Shown one piece after another: positions 8,486 through 18,600 of a stretch of 64,000 nucleotides of DNA. How positions within the stretch are numbered: the first letter of the stretch is position 1; every line of letters begins with the position of its first letter. Source of the DNA: CAWFLT01 sp963816795 (GTDB taxonomy: Bacteria; Acidobacteriota; Vicinamibacteria; Vicinamibacterales; SCN-69-37); assembly GCA_963816795.1 (NCBI GenBank), contig CAWFLT010000014.1, positions 806,001-870,000 on the forward strand. The letters are read 5' to 3'. Position numbers and translations under genes: made by a program. The notes beneath the pieces were generated by a model that saw only the letters and a list, made by a program, of their open reading frames with translations, was not told where the DNA came from and did not search any database.

Positions 8486-8859
8486 ACGACTGGCGCCGCG
8501 GCGGCCGGTTCGCCGGCGAGCCACGAGGCGATCTGCTCGCGAGACCAGCGGTGATCGTCGTTGAGGTGGACCAGGAGCGCCGCGAGAAAGAGCCGCTTGC
8601 GGCAGCCTTCGCCCGGACAGGGCTTGACGGTGTCGAGGCAATCGAAGAACCAGTCGAGATCGCGCGTGGGCCGCTGGCCGCCGGCGTCAGCGGGCAAGCG
8701 GTACATCGCCTCGTACGCGGCGCCGAGCGCGCACGACGCGGAGTGGCCCTGGTAGTAATCGCCGAACGCCTGATCCGGCCGCCGCTTCATACCCGCGCGA
8801 ATGAACTCGGCCAACTCTCGCTCGTCGTGATGCGGCTTCTCCGGTCCGTTCGAGTCCAT
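8482..8859 (-). CDS. Conserved hypothetical protein with Cys pair
   Basis: A 125-residue soluble protein, first gene of a two-gene unit with the cupin. It has ELAEFIRAGMKRRPDQAFGD near the start, a central stretch SASCALGAAYEAMYRLP, and CPGEGCRKR, which looks like half of a zinc knuckle. HLNDDHRWSREQIASWL follows at the C-terminus. I do not recognise the family. The start at 8859 gives MDSNGPEKPHHDERE. The frame is intact. Confidence 0.6.
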   Translation of the reverse strand: MDSNGPEKPHHDERELAEFIRAGMKRRPDQAFGDYYQGHSASCALGAAYEAMYRLPADAGGQRPTRDLDWFFDCLDTVKPCPGEGCRKRLFLAALLVHLNDDHRWSREQIASWLAGEPAAAAPVV

Positions 8860-9035
8860 GGTGCCTCACTGGATCGATGTTGGGAGAAACGTCACGCCAC
8901 CGTGACGTCTTGCCGTGAGTGTAGCAGCAAAGCGGCGGCCAAAAGGCCGGGTGTCCACAGCCGGTCAGGCTGTCCACGGCCGGGCAGAGGCTCGCTTGAC
9001 GGCGAGCGGTTGCCGCGCTGACAATCGAGGGAGAA

Positions 9036-9414
9036 ATGCCTCGTCGCTGGCTGGCTCTCGCGACCGTTGCGCGTGGCGCTGCTTCTTCCGGCAGTGCCAT
9101 TCATGGAGGCGCTCGTCGCCTGCGCGGCGCACCATGCGATGGCGGCACCCGAGAAAGGTTTGCCGCCCGGGAGCCATCACGACGGCCAGTGTCCGACGCA
9201 CCAACCGTCGAACCCTCGCCCGCCGCTCTCGGATTCGACGCCGCGACTGAAATGCGGCTGCAGCGGCGCCGTGACGTTCGTGGTTCCGGTCGCACCGCCC
9301 ACCGTGGCGTTCGCGCTCGGCGTGCCCATCGAAATCTCCGCGGCTGAGCGGGTTGCGCCCGTCGAGCCGATCGTCGCCATCTCTCACCCGATTACGCCTC
9401 CACCCAGAGCCTGA
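9036..9414 (+). CDS. Small exported His/Cys-rich protein, probable frameshift in the signal peptide
   Basis: From 9067 the frame encodes RVALLLPAVPFMEALVACAA, then HHAMAAPEKG, GSHHDGQCPTHQ, KCGCSGAV and a hydrophobic segment FVVPVAPPTVAFALGVPIE. The frame starting at 9036 (MPRRWLALATVA) supplies a natural start for the signal peptide, so a one-base error near 9066 is likely. Small His/Cys-rich exported proteins of this kind (compare DUF2946) often precede TonB receptors in copper-related loci. It stands 120 bases upstream of the TonB receptor gene on the same strand. Assignment to a metal function is an inference from composition and position only. Confidence 0.45.
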
Positions 9415-9535
9415 CGCCCGCGCGTCACTCCGAACGAGCCCTCACGCCACGGCGGCTGCGCCGACCGGCGTGCACGTTCAGGCGTCCGGCGCGGTTCGCG
9501 CCGGCGATGCTCGATCGACTCTGACAGGAGGAAAC

Positions 9536-12367
9536 ATGTTCTCGCGAGTGCTGATCGCGGGCGCGCTGGTGGCGAGTAGTGTCGCCGGCGTGCCCGCAGG
9601 CGCCGCTGCCCAGGAAACGCTCAACCATGCGAGCGTCAGCGGCCGCGTCGTCGACACCAACGGCGCCGGTATTGCCGCCGCGCAGGTCACCGCGCGTCAC
9701 CGGGAGACGAACGTCACCGGCTCGGCGACGACCGATGTCGATGGGCGCTTCCGGTTCGCGTACCTGCGCGTCGGTCCGTATGAAATCACGGTCAAACTGA
9801 ACGGGTTCGCGACGGTGACGCGGCAGATCTCGCTGTCGGTTGGCGCCGCCTTCGATCTGCCGATCACGATGCCGGTGGCGACGGTTGAAACCAGTGTCAC
9901 GGTCAATGCCGAGTCCGTGATGCTGGAGACGGCTCGGAGTCAGATTGCCGCCACCATCTCCGAGGCCGAGGTCAAGACGCTGCCCCTGAACGGCCGCAAC
10001 TTTCTCGACCTCGCGCTGCTCGTGCCCGGCGTGTCGCCGACCAACGTCGGCGGCGGCACGCAGCTCTTTCCGGAGACGTCTGCAGTGCCCGGTGTCAGCA
10101 TCTCGGTGGGCAGCCAGCGCAACCTGTCGAACAACTTCATCGTCGACGGACTCTCGGCGAATGACGACGCCGCGGCGTTGAGCGGCATCTCGTACGGCGT
10201 CGAAGCGATCGAACAGTTTCAGGTCATCACGTCGGGCGGCCAGGCCGAGCTCGGCCGCGCGCTCGGGGGCTACGTCAACATCGCGACGCGGAGCGGCACG
10301 AACGCGATGCGCGGCGACGCCTACGAGTACTTCCGCAACTCCCGCTTCAATGCGAAGAACGCCCTCACCGACAAGCGGCTGCCGATGAATCAGAACCAGT
10401 ACGGCGTGTCGATCGGCGGGCCGCTCAAGCGCGATCAGATGTTTTTCTTTTCGAACCTCGAACAACGCGCGCTCGATCAGACGGGCCTGGTCTCGATCAA
10501 CGAGATCAATGTCCCGATCATCAACGCCCGGCTCGCGGCGACGGGCTACCAGGGACCGCCAGTCACGACCGGCGAGTATCCGAATCCGATCGACAGCGTG
10601 AATTGGATGGCAAAGATCGACCGTCAGTTCGGCGGCAACGACCATTTCAGCGTCCGCTACAGCTTGTACGACGTGCGATCGAGCAACGCCCGCGGCGTCG
10701 GCAACCTGAACGCCCCGTCGGCATCCACGGCGCTCGACAATCTCGATCAGACGATTGCGGCCGGCAACGTCATCGCGCTGTCTGCGCGCACCGTGCTCGA
10801 AACGCGCGTGCAGTTCGCCCACAGTGACCTCGCGGCACCGCCGGCCGACCCGATCGGTCCGGCGGTCAGCATCCCGGGCATCGCGTCGTTCGGCACCTCG
10901 TCGGGCAGCCCGACCGGCCGGTTGAACAAGCTGTATCAAGTCGTGAGCAACCTGTCGCATCAAACCGGCGCCCATGCCGTCCGCGCCGGCGTCGATGTCG
11001 TCTACAACGATCTCTTCATTACGTATCCCCGCGCCGTACGCGGGACCTATACGTTCTCGTCATTGGCGACCTTCCTGACCGGCGTGTATGGCAACGCTGG
11101 CTTCGCGCAAACTTTCGGCGACACGACCAGTGCACAGACCAATCCGAATGTCGGCCTGTACGTGCAGGACGAATGGCGCGTGAAGCCTGGCTTGACGCTG
11201 AATGCCGGGCTGCGCTACGACCTGCAATGGCTGGAGACGATTTCGACCGATGGCAACAACGTGTCGCCACGGGCCGGATTCGTGTGGGCGCCCTTCGGTG
11301 TCGAGAAGACGATCGTCCGTGGGAGTGCCGGGCTGTTCTACGACCGCGTGCCGCTCAGGGCGCTGGCCAACGCGTTGCTATCAGCGGGAAACACGACGGA
11401 CATCAACGGCCTTCGCCAGATCGGCGTCACCCTGTCGCCGACTCAGGCCGGCGCACCCGTCTTTCCGGACATCCTGAGTCAGGTCGTCCCGACCGTGACG
11501 CTCGTGAACTTCACGACGATGGACCGCAACCTCGAGAACGCGTACTCGCGTCAGGCCAGCCTCGAAGTCGAACACCAGGTCGGCCGGACCGCGACGGTGA
11601 GCGTCGGCTATCACTACCTGCGCGGCATGAAGCTGATCATGTCCGTGAATCAGAACGTGCCGACATGCGTCGCGTCGGGAAACAACAACGGCTGCCGGCC
11701 AAATCCCAACTATGCGAACAACAGTCAGTACTCCGCCGCCGGAACGTCGGAGTACGACGGATTACACGTCTCGTACCAGCAGCGGCCGGCGGCATGGGGC
11801 AGCTATCGGGTGTCGTATACCTATTCGAAATCGATGAACAACATGGGTGAGGCCTTTTTCAGCTCGCCGATCGATCCGCTGGACATCTCGAAGGACTGGG
11901 GAAGGTCGGATGACGACCAGCGGCACCGGCTCGCGGTCCATGCCTCGGTCAACACCTCGATGGCGCCGGCGACGACGGCATGGGAACAGTTGAGCCACGG
12001 CTTCACGGTCAGCGGCGTCGTGCAGTACTACTCGGCCCTGCCCTACAACATCACGTCGGGCGTCACCACGATCCAAGGTACGCCGGGCCGGCCGATCGTC
12101 GATGGCGAGTTCATCGAGCGGAACGCCGGTGAAGGCAGCCCGTTTTCGACGGTGAGCCTGAGAATCGCGCGCGTGTTTCGCGTCTCGCGCGTTCGGATCG
12201 AGGCACTCGCGGAGGCGTTCAATCTGTTGAACCGCCGCAACGACATCGCACGCAATACGGTCTTCGGACCAGGCGCGTACCCGACCAATCCGAACCCGTC
12301 GTTCGGCACCGTGACGGTCGTCGGCGAGCCACTCGGCATGCAACTTGGGGTGAGGGTCAGGTTCTGA
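9536..12367 (+). CDS. TonB-dependent receptor with N-terminal carboxypeptidase-regulatory domain
   Basis: A 943-residue outer-membrane receptor. Residues 1-26 are a signal peptide ending AGAAAQ. Residues about 35-110 are a carboxypeptidase-regulatory beta-sandwich (SVSGRVVDTNGAGIAAAQVT, GRFRFAYLRVGPYEITVKL). A plug domain follows with LPLNGRNFLDLALLVPGVSP, FIVDGLSANDD and GGYVNIATRSGTN. The barrel contains YVQDEWRVKPGLTLNAGLRY and ends with MQLGVRVRF, a standard C-terminal aromatic. The start is ATG 9536, preceded by the strong ribosome site ACAGGAGGAAAC; the frame is open further upstream but without such a site. The frame is intact, in contrast to its neighbours. The barrel is short for the Oar-like group. 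A Cys pair in SVNQNVPTCVASGNNNGC may form a loop disulphide. The substrate is unknown. Confidence 0.92.
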   Translation: MFSRVLIAGALVASSVAGVPAGAAAQETLNHASVSGRVVDTNGAGIAAAQVTARHRETNVTGSATTDVDGRFRFAYLRVGPYEITVKLNGFATVTRQISLSVGAAFDLPITMPVATVETSVTVNAESVMLETARSQIAATISEAEVKTLPLNGRNFLDLALLVPGVSPTNVGGGTQLFPETSAVPGVSISVGSQRNLSNNFIVDGLSANDDAAALSGISYGVEAIEQFQVITSGGQAELGRALGGYVNIATRSGTNAMRGDAYEYFRNSRFNAKNALTDKRLPMNQNQYGVSIGGPLKRDQMFFFSNLEQRALDQTGLVSINEINVPIINARLAATGYQGPPVTTGEYPNPIDSVNWMAKIDRQFGGNDHFSVRYSLYDVRSSNARGVGNLNAPSASTALDNLDQTIAAGNVIALSARTVLETRVQFAHSDLAAPPADPIGPAVSIPGIASFGTSSGSPTGRLNKLYQVVSNLSHQTGAHAVRAGVDVVYNDLFITYPRAVRGTYTFSSLATFLTGVYGNAGFAQTFGDTTSAQTNPNVGLYVQDEWRVKPGLTLNAGLRYDLQWLETISTDGNNVSPRAGFVWAPFGVEKTIVRGSAGLFYDRVPLRALANALLSAGNTTDINGLRQIGVTLSPTQAGAPVFPDILSQVVPTVTLVNFTTMDRNLENAYSRQASLEVEHQVGRTATVSVGYHYLRGMKLIMSVNQNVPTCVASGNNNGCRPNPNYANNSQYSAAGTSEYDGLHVSYQQRPAAWGSYRVSYTYSKSMNNMGEAFFSSPIDPLDISKDWGRSDDDQRHRLAVHASVNTSMAPATTAWEQLSHGFTVSGVVQYYSALPYNITSGVTTIQGTPGRPIVDGEFIERNAGEGSPFSTVSLRIARVFRVSRVRIEALAEAFNLLNRRNDIARNTVFGPGAYPTNPNPSFGTVTVVGEPLGMQLGVRVRF

Positions 12368-12403
12368 ACAGGGCCCAGAGAGAAAAGAGAGGATTTGGAA
12401 ATC

Positions 12404-13737
12404 GTGAAAAGACCCGCAACGTTCTTCTCTTGGGCCTTGGGCCTTGGGCCCTGGGCCCTGCTCGCCGCCTGCTCATCTCCATCGTCAGGCGTCGCCCCGC
12501 AGGCGGCGACGCCAGTCGTCGCGTCATCGACGCGACTTGGCGTGGACGAGCGCGACAACTCGACGCCGGCGATCGTCGCGCGCGATCAGACGCGTCGTCG
12601 TCACCTGGAGCGCGGCGGCGCCCGAAGGCGGCACCGACATCTTCGCCGCGGTGAGTGAAGATGGCGGCGCGACGTTTCACGCGCCCGTGCGCGTGAACGA
12701 CCTCGAGCAGCAGGCCCGCGCCAACGGCGAGCAGCCGCCCCGGGCGGCGATCGGTCCGCGTGAGATCGCCGTCGTCTGGAACACCCGTCGCGATGGCCTG
12801 TCAGAAGTGCGGATGTCACGCTCGACCGATGGCGGGCGGAGCTTCGGCGCGTCGACGCCCGTTCACGCGCCGGGGCTGAGCGGAGCGCGAGGATGGACGG
12901 CGATCGCCGCGGAGGAGAGCGGCGCGTTTGACGTCGCGTGGCTGGACGGGCGAAATGCGGCCGTCAAGCCGGCGCCGGCTGCAGCGGCGCCGTCGTCGAA
13001 GCCAGGCACGGCAGCGCCCGGTCATCACGACCATGGCGGGGCGTCCCGCCAGGATCTCTATCACGCGCGTTTCGGACCAGACGGAACGCGCACGGAGACG
13101 CAGGTCGCCACGGACGTCTGTTTCTGCTGCAAGGCGGCGATCGTCACCGACGCTGACTCCCGCTCGAGCATCGCGTGGCGCCACATCTACGCGAACAACA
13201 TGCGCGATATCGCGTTCCGCACCATCGGCGGTGCCGCACCGTCCGACGGACGCGGTGCGCATCAGCGAAGATCAGTGGCAACTTGCCGGCTGCCCGGACG
13301 ACGGCCCGGCGATGGTGAAGGAGGACGCCGGCCGCATCCACGTGGTCTGGCCGACGTTGGTCAAGGGCGACACGCCGTCGAAAGGCATCTTCTACGCTTC
13401 GACAAACAATCGCCGCGTGTTCTCGGCGCGCGAGCGGCTCGACGACGGCACGAGCCGGGCGGCATCGCACCCGCAACTCACGCGCGTCGGCGCGACCGGC
13501 CTCGCCGTGCTGTGGGATGAGCCGGTTGAAGGATCCCGCCGAGTGCTGCTGCGGCATCGCCCCGGCACCAGCGCACCATGGTCGCCAGTCGAGGCGTTAC
13601 CCGATGAGGCGCCCGCGTACTATCCGGCAGCCGCGTCAGTCGGGGATGCGCTGTTGGCGGTCTGGACCAGTGCCACCACGCCGCGCTCGACAATCGTGGT
13701 CTATAGGCGTGGACTGACAATGGCAGTGAAGCAATGA
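12404..13737 (+). CDS. BNR/sialidase-like beta-propeller lipoprotein, two frameshifts
   Basis: Starts at GTG 12404 (or TTG 12395) behind AGAGAGGA. The signal peptide ends in LLAACSS, a lipobox. Three frames are needed: break near 12590, then ending near 13250. The propeller part shows BNR-type Asp boxes (VSEDGGATFHAPVRV, SRSTDGGRSFGAS) as in exo-sialidases and WD-like propellers. An unusual segment GHHDHGG and the cysteine cluster VCFCCKAA, with a later LAGCPDDGPAM, suggest a bound metal or disulphides. It follows the TonB receptor by 36 bases. Sialidase activity is not implied; the catalytic Arg triad cannot be traced. A 7-bp tandem repeat lies in the signal-peptide codons. Confidence 0.6.
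12429..12463 (+). repeat. 7-bp tandem repeat inside a signal-peptide sequence
   Basis: Four to five copies of CTTGGGC/CCTGGGC in a row encode the hydrophobic core of the lipoprotein signal peptide. Because seven is not a multiple of three, gain or loss of a unit would shift the frame. The same heptamer style occurs in the intergenic tract at 35911. Confidence 0.6.
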
Positions 13738-13854
13738 GGCAATGGGGCAATGAGTGAATGAGGCAATAACGAACTTCACTGCTCCATTGCCCCATTGCCC
13801 CATTGCCCCATTGCCTCATTGCCTCATTGCCTCATTGCCACTGTCAGTCCACGC
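13707..13854. repeat. Long inverted repeat built of CATTGCC octamers between convergent genes
   Basis: The left arm begins GCGTGGACTGACAATGGC and continues GCAATGAGGCAATGGGGCAA; the right arm is the reverse complement, with seven tandem CATTGCCC/CATTGCCT units ending CACTGTCAGTCCACGC. The arms include the last codons of both convergent genes, whose proteins therefore end alike (RRGLTMAVKQ and WRGLTVAMRQ). It can form a strong hairpin in both transcripts and may act as a bidirectional terminator. Confidence 0.75.
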
Positions 13855-15051
13855 CAGATCTTCCAGAGCGGCCAGGCGAGGATCAGCAGCCAGAGCAAGA
13901 ACGTGGGCCCCATCTCGATCAGCCAAATCACGAGAGCGATCGCCGAGTCCGCGGCATCCTGCAGGCCGACGACGAACGCGTTGTGAAAGCGCGTGCCGAG
14001 TGACACGGGTCCGAGGCCCAGGTCGGCGCGAAAGTTCTCGGAGACGCGCAGCACCACCGTGGCCTCGTCCACGCGGCCGATCATCGCCCGCTCGATCGAT
14101 TCCATCTCTTCGACTTCGCCGCGAACTCGCGCGAGCGCCTGCTCGACCGCCAGCACATCGGCCAGGTCACCGGTGCGCTTGGTCAGCAGTTCAACCAGTC
14201 GCTGTTCTTCCCTCCGGCTGTTCGCAATCCGCACGGTCAGGTTTCGATACGCGTCGGTGATCTCCTCGCTGCTCTGCGATTCCGAAGAGACCTTGCCCAG
14301 CTGGCGAATTGCGGCCAGCGCCGCGTCGAAGCGCGCGGTTGGAATGCGTAGCGTGGCGTTCAGGCTCCGGCCCGAGGCCGGCTCTCCAGAGATCTCGATC
14401 GATCCGATCCGGCCGTCGTGCGCGGTGGTGAGGCGCTCGACCTGTGCGCGCATCGTGTCGAACGCGTCCGTCGAGAGCCGGATGTTGGCAGTGACGGACG
14501 ATCATCGGGCCGGTTCGCGCTGGCTGGGCAGCGTTCCGTTCCGCGTTGCGCGCCCTGGGCGCCAGGCTCCGCGGGATCGCCTCGATCGCGCGGCTGCCGT
14601 CCGTCATCGGCGCGGGTGACGTGAGCGGGACTTCTTGACGTTCCATGGCCCGGGCTGAAACCGGGCCCGCCTGGTCAACGCTCCGCCGCGCCCTCGTTGC
14701 GAACGGCAGCACGACAAGCAGCACCACGACGGCCGCCACCGGCACGCCGACCAGCACCCATCGGGGCAAGCCGACAGTGCGCCGGCCAAACCAGTTCACC
14801 GTGCGAGCCGCCGGCGCCTTCGGCTCTGCCGTAGCCGGCACGCGTCCGATCAGCGACGTCAGCCGAACTGGCGACGCCTCGATCTGCCACGCAGCCAGCC
14901 GGGCCGACAGCCCATGCAGCTCGCTCACCAACGTGCGGCACTCGTCGCACGTTGCAAGATGGCGTTCGACGTCGGCCGCGCGCTCGGGCGACAACGCGCC
15001 ATCGACGTACGCCATCACATCTTCATGGTCGAACGAATGGGTGGGCTTCAT
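13824..15051 (-). CDS. Anti-sigma factor: zf-HC2 domain, membrane helix and DUF4349 domain, one frameshift
   Basis: The N-terminus has MKPTHSFDHEDVMAYVDGAL and VERHLATCDECRTLV, the HxxxCxxC zinc-finger of ECF anti-sigma factors. A helix (WVLVGVPVAAVVVLLVVLPF) crosses the membrane. The frame breaks near 14490; the next frame has the periplasmic DUF4349 domain (ARFDAALAAIRQLGKVSSES, then a coiled coil LVELLTKRTGDLADVLAVE) and a final membrane helix AIALVIWLIEMGPTFLLWLL. In characterised systems such proteins hold the sigma factor until a signal releases it. Its ATG overlaps the stop of the sigma factor gene (ATGA), supporting the pairing. Without the frameshift the protein would have about 408 residues. 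The last codons lie in an inverted repeat. Confidence 0.82.
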
Positions 15052-15584
15052 CGAGCGATCTCCTGCGGTCTTGGTGCGTCGAGACGCTGTTTGAGCGCCA
15101 GGCGGGCGCGAAACAGGCGCGATCGCACCGTGCCGACTGGCAGGCTCAACAGCGCGGCGATCTCCTCGTAGGTCAACTGGTCGTACTCGCGCAGCAGCAG
15201 AATCTCCCGGTCATTCGAATCAAGACCGGCGATGGCCTGTCGGACCCACAACACGAGTACCTGATCGGACGAGCCGGCCATCGGCTCTGCCGCGTTCGCG
15301 CCATCGAGCGAGGAATTGCTCCGCGTCCGTCGTCGCGCCGCGGCCAGCAGATTGAAGGCGATGCCGAACAGATAGCTGCGAAACGGCGCACGCGGTTCGT
15401 AGCGCGCGGCCCCTTGGAGGACGGCGAGGAATGTCTCTTGCGTCAGTTCTTCGGCGGCGGTGCGATCCGCAAGGCGGCGGCGGAAGAACCGCCAGATCCG
15501 CTCCTGATAGCGGCCGAAGAGCTCGCCAAACGCGTCGCGGTCACCGCCGCGCACCGCCGCCATCAGGTCTTCATCGCTCATCAC
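15048..15584 (-). CDS. ECF RNA polymerase sigma factor (sigma-70 family)
   Basis: A 178-residue extracytoplasmic-function sigma factor. Region 2 is seen in AVRGGDRDAFGELFGRYQER and TAAEELTQETFLAVLQ, the part that binds the -10 element and core polymerase. Region 4 is seen in LDSNDREILLLREYDQLTYE and LLSLPVGTVRSRLFRARLAL, the -35-binding helix-turn-helix. It is translationally coupled to the zf-HC2 anti-sigma factor downstream. The start at 15584 is preceded by a possible autoregulated promoter. The targets are unknown. Confidence 0.95.
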   Translation of the reverse strand: MMSDEDLMAAVRGGDRDAFGELFGRYQERIWRFFRRRLADRTAAEELTQETFLAVLQGAARYEPRAPFRSYLFGIAFNLLAAARRRTRSNSSLDGANAAEPMAGSSDQVLVLWVRQAIAGLDSNDREILLLREYDQLTYEEIAALLSLPVGTVRSRLFRARLALKQRLDAPRPQEIAR

Positions 15585-15589
15585 GGGGC

Positions 15590-15632
15590 ATCCCTATCTA
15601 CAGGAATGTCGCGAGGGGCGAGAAAGTTCCAG
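15590..15632 (-). promoter_or_regulatory. Candidate ECF-type promoter of the sigma factor operon
   Basis: On the minus strand GGAACTTTCTCG (15630 downward) resembles the GGAACTT -35 element of many ECF-dependent promoters and lies about 45 bases before the ATG at 15584. A -10 element is not clear (CGACATT or GTAGATA are options), so this is only a candidate for autoregulation. Confidence 0.3.
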
Positions 15633-15656
15633 GGGGTCTCAACCCCTTCATTTCCT

Positions 15657-18600
15657 TCATGTCTGGAGGCCAGGCGCGAGCATCTCGGCCATCCGGGCCG
15701 GGTTCTGAATCCCCTGGCTCACCATCCAGTCGTCGGCGGCACGGATCAGCGCCTCGCCCTCGAGCCCGCCGGACACGTGACCGAGTTGCCGCCGGGCGAC
15801 GGCGGTATGGAGTGCCATGTCGAGGGCCTGGAAGCCGTGCTCGGCGCGCTGAAGGTGGTTGATGGCCGCGTCCCGATCGCCCTCGAGCGCACTGATGCCG
15901 GCGCGAATGAGCTCGGCCGCCGCCTGCGACCAGGCCATGCTTTCGCGAGCCAGTTTGCGAGCGTCCGACCGCGCGACGCCGAGCCGGGACGCGCGCTGGC
16001 CGCGATCGTCAATCGCCGCCGCGACGGCCGCGCGCGCCCGCAGATAGTGCGACTCGACCCGCGCGCCTTGAATCCTGAGCAGCATCGACTTCTTGAGCGG
16101 CGCCCATCGGTTCGAAACGTAGGCGTAGGCCTCGCGGCCACGTCCCGCGTACAGGTCAATCTCACCGCGCGCGTAGAGCTCCCAGGAGTGCTGCGCGTGA
16201 AAGCCGGTCGCCGGCCAGCGTTGCATCGCCTCGTCGACTTCCGCGCGTGCCGCTTCGGGATCGTCAGCGACCAGGCCCGGCAGATACCCGACGCGCGCGC
16301 GCAGCGTCGTCGCTGCCGTCAGATCGTCACGTTCCCGTGCCTCCGCAATCAGGTTTGGCAAACGACGGCAGACCTCGGCGACCTCACCGAGATTGAACAG
16401 GGTGAGCAGCGAATAGAGGTGATAGAGGTGCGTGTCGATCTGCCAGGCACCGGCCTTCTCGCGCAGCAGCGGTTCGGCGCGGTCGAGGAGATCACGGGCG
16501 ACGCGCCAGTGGCCCTGCAGGAACTCGGAGGCGCCGCGAATCATCGCGACGATCGCGATCGCCTGAGGATGCCCGACTTCCGTCGCGAGGCGATCGGCCT
16601 GGGCGATGAGACGGTCGTAGCGGTCGCGATGATGAGCGCCTTCGACCGCCGCATACACGGCCTCGACCGCCAGCGCGCGGGCGATGCGATACCGGTCCCC
16701 GGCGGCAAGCGCGAGCAGCAGGTGGCGGCCTTGAAAGTCGGCGCCGCGGATGGTGTCGACCGCACCGAGCGCGGTCGCGACCGACCAGCACGCATCGACG
16801 CGGGTGAGCGTCTCCTGCGGAATCTGCGACTCCTCGCGAGGCGTGAAGCGCAGCCCGCGCAGGCGAATCTGCACGCGCCGAAAAATGAGCATCAGCAAGG
16901 CGCGCGTCGGCGACTTCGCGAGCTTCATGCCCATCGCGTCGAGCACGGCGCGGACGACGCGGTAGCCCTCGTCGAGATAGCCGCTGCGAAGGAGCTGCTC
17001 GGCGGCGCGCCGCTTCAGTTCGAGCCCGAGCGTCGGCGGTGCGCCGGAGGCGGCGTCGAGATACACCTCGGCGGCATGGTGCCCGCGGCCATCTGCCGCG
17101 AGCGCATCGCCGCGCTTGACCTGGATCTCGCGGCGCGCCGTCGGATCGAGTGGCGCGAGATCGAGCGCGGTCTGGTAGAACGAGGCAGCGCGATCGAATG
17201 CCAGCGCCTCGCGCGCGCGTTCGGCAGCGTCGAGGGCGTACGGCGCCGCACGCTCCGGCTGCCCGGCGCCGCGAAAGTGCTCGACCAGCGTTTCCGGCTC
17301 GACGTCGCGCTCCGCTTCGAGCACGATCGCGAGCCGGAGGTGGATCGCGCGCAGGTCGGCAGGCGTCAGGCGAGCGACGACGGTCTCGCGAATCCGGTCG
17401 TGGTACACCTCGATGGCCCGGCCGGCCTCGGTGACGCGGGTCCGCGCCAGATGCGCCGACCAGAGCGCCGTGATCGCTTCGATCTCCGCGCTCCCGAGCT
17501 CGGCGGCGCGGGTCGCGAGCGGCGTCCGCAGCGGCCGGCCGAAGACCGCGACGACGTCGAGCAGCCGGCGGGCGGGGGGCGGCAGCCGGCTCGTCTGCTG
17601 CCGCAGCACGGACTCGAGCGTCAGCATCATCAGCTCGCCGCTGTCCTCTCCGGCCGGCGCGCCGGCGCGCCTGGTGACGTCCACGACGTCAGAGAAGCGC
17701 ACGAGCTCGCCGATGAAGAGCGGACTCCGCCCCGATTCCCGCACGATCGCATCCGTGCGCCGCGATTCCGCCTCGGTCCCGAGCAGCCGGTTGGCGAGAT
17801 CGCGCGCTTCCGTCTCGCTCAACTCGCGCACGGCGATCTCGCGGATGTCGTGTCCCGGTTCGGCGGCCGGCCGTCCCGAGGGCAGCAGCATCCGCAGCGC
17901 CTCGCTGGTGCCGGCTTCTTCACTGCGGTACGACGCGATGAGCAGCAGGGCCGGCGAGTCCGGCGGCCGCAGCAGATCGATCAGGAGCGCGGCGCTGTCG
18001 GTGTCTCCCCAGTGCAGATCGTCGATGAACAGCACGACCGGCCGGCGGCGCGCCAGGCGCGCGAACAGCTCGCGGAACGCCGCGAACCCGCGGCGCCGCA
18101 GCTCCTGCGAGTCGGCGATCTCGGCACTGCGATCGCGGCTGAGCGCGATCGGCTCGACCCGGCGCAGCACGGGAAAGAGCCGCGCGAGCGCCGCCACGTC
18201 GCGCGGCATGACGGCATCCGCCTCGCGCCCGATCCGGCGCAGATACTGGCTCAGCTCGTCGACGATGTTGTCGAGCGCCTTGTAGGGCACCGATTCGCGT
18301 TCGTAGCAGCGGCCGGTCAGGATGACCGCGTCCGGCTCCCGCTCGCGCAGGTGATTGAGGAACCGTCCGATGAGCGCGGTCTTGCCGATCCCGGAGCTGC
18401 CGTGCACGTACGCGGCGATGCTCTCTCCGCTGCGCGCGACGTCGTCGCGCGCGTCCTGAAGGGTGCGGAGCTCGGCGTCGCGGCCGACGAAGACACCGCG
18501 CGGCAGCCCGGGCGCCGGCACCCTGGGCGCCGGACCGGGCTCGGACCACACGCGGTTCAGCCGCGCCAGCACTTCGGCGCCGCCAGGCCGCAGCTCAGGC

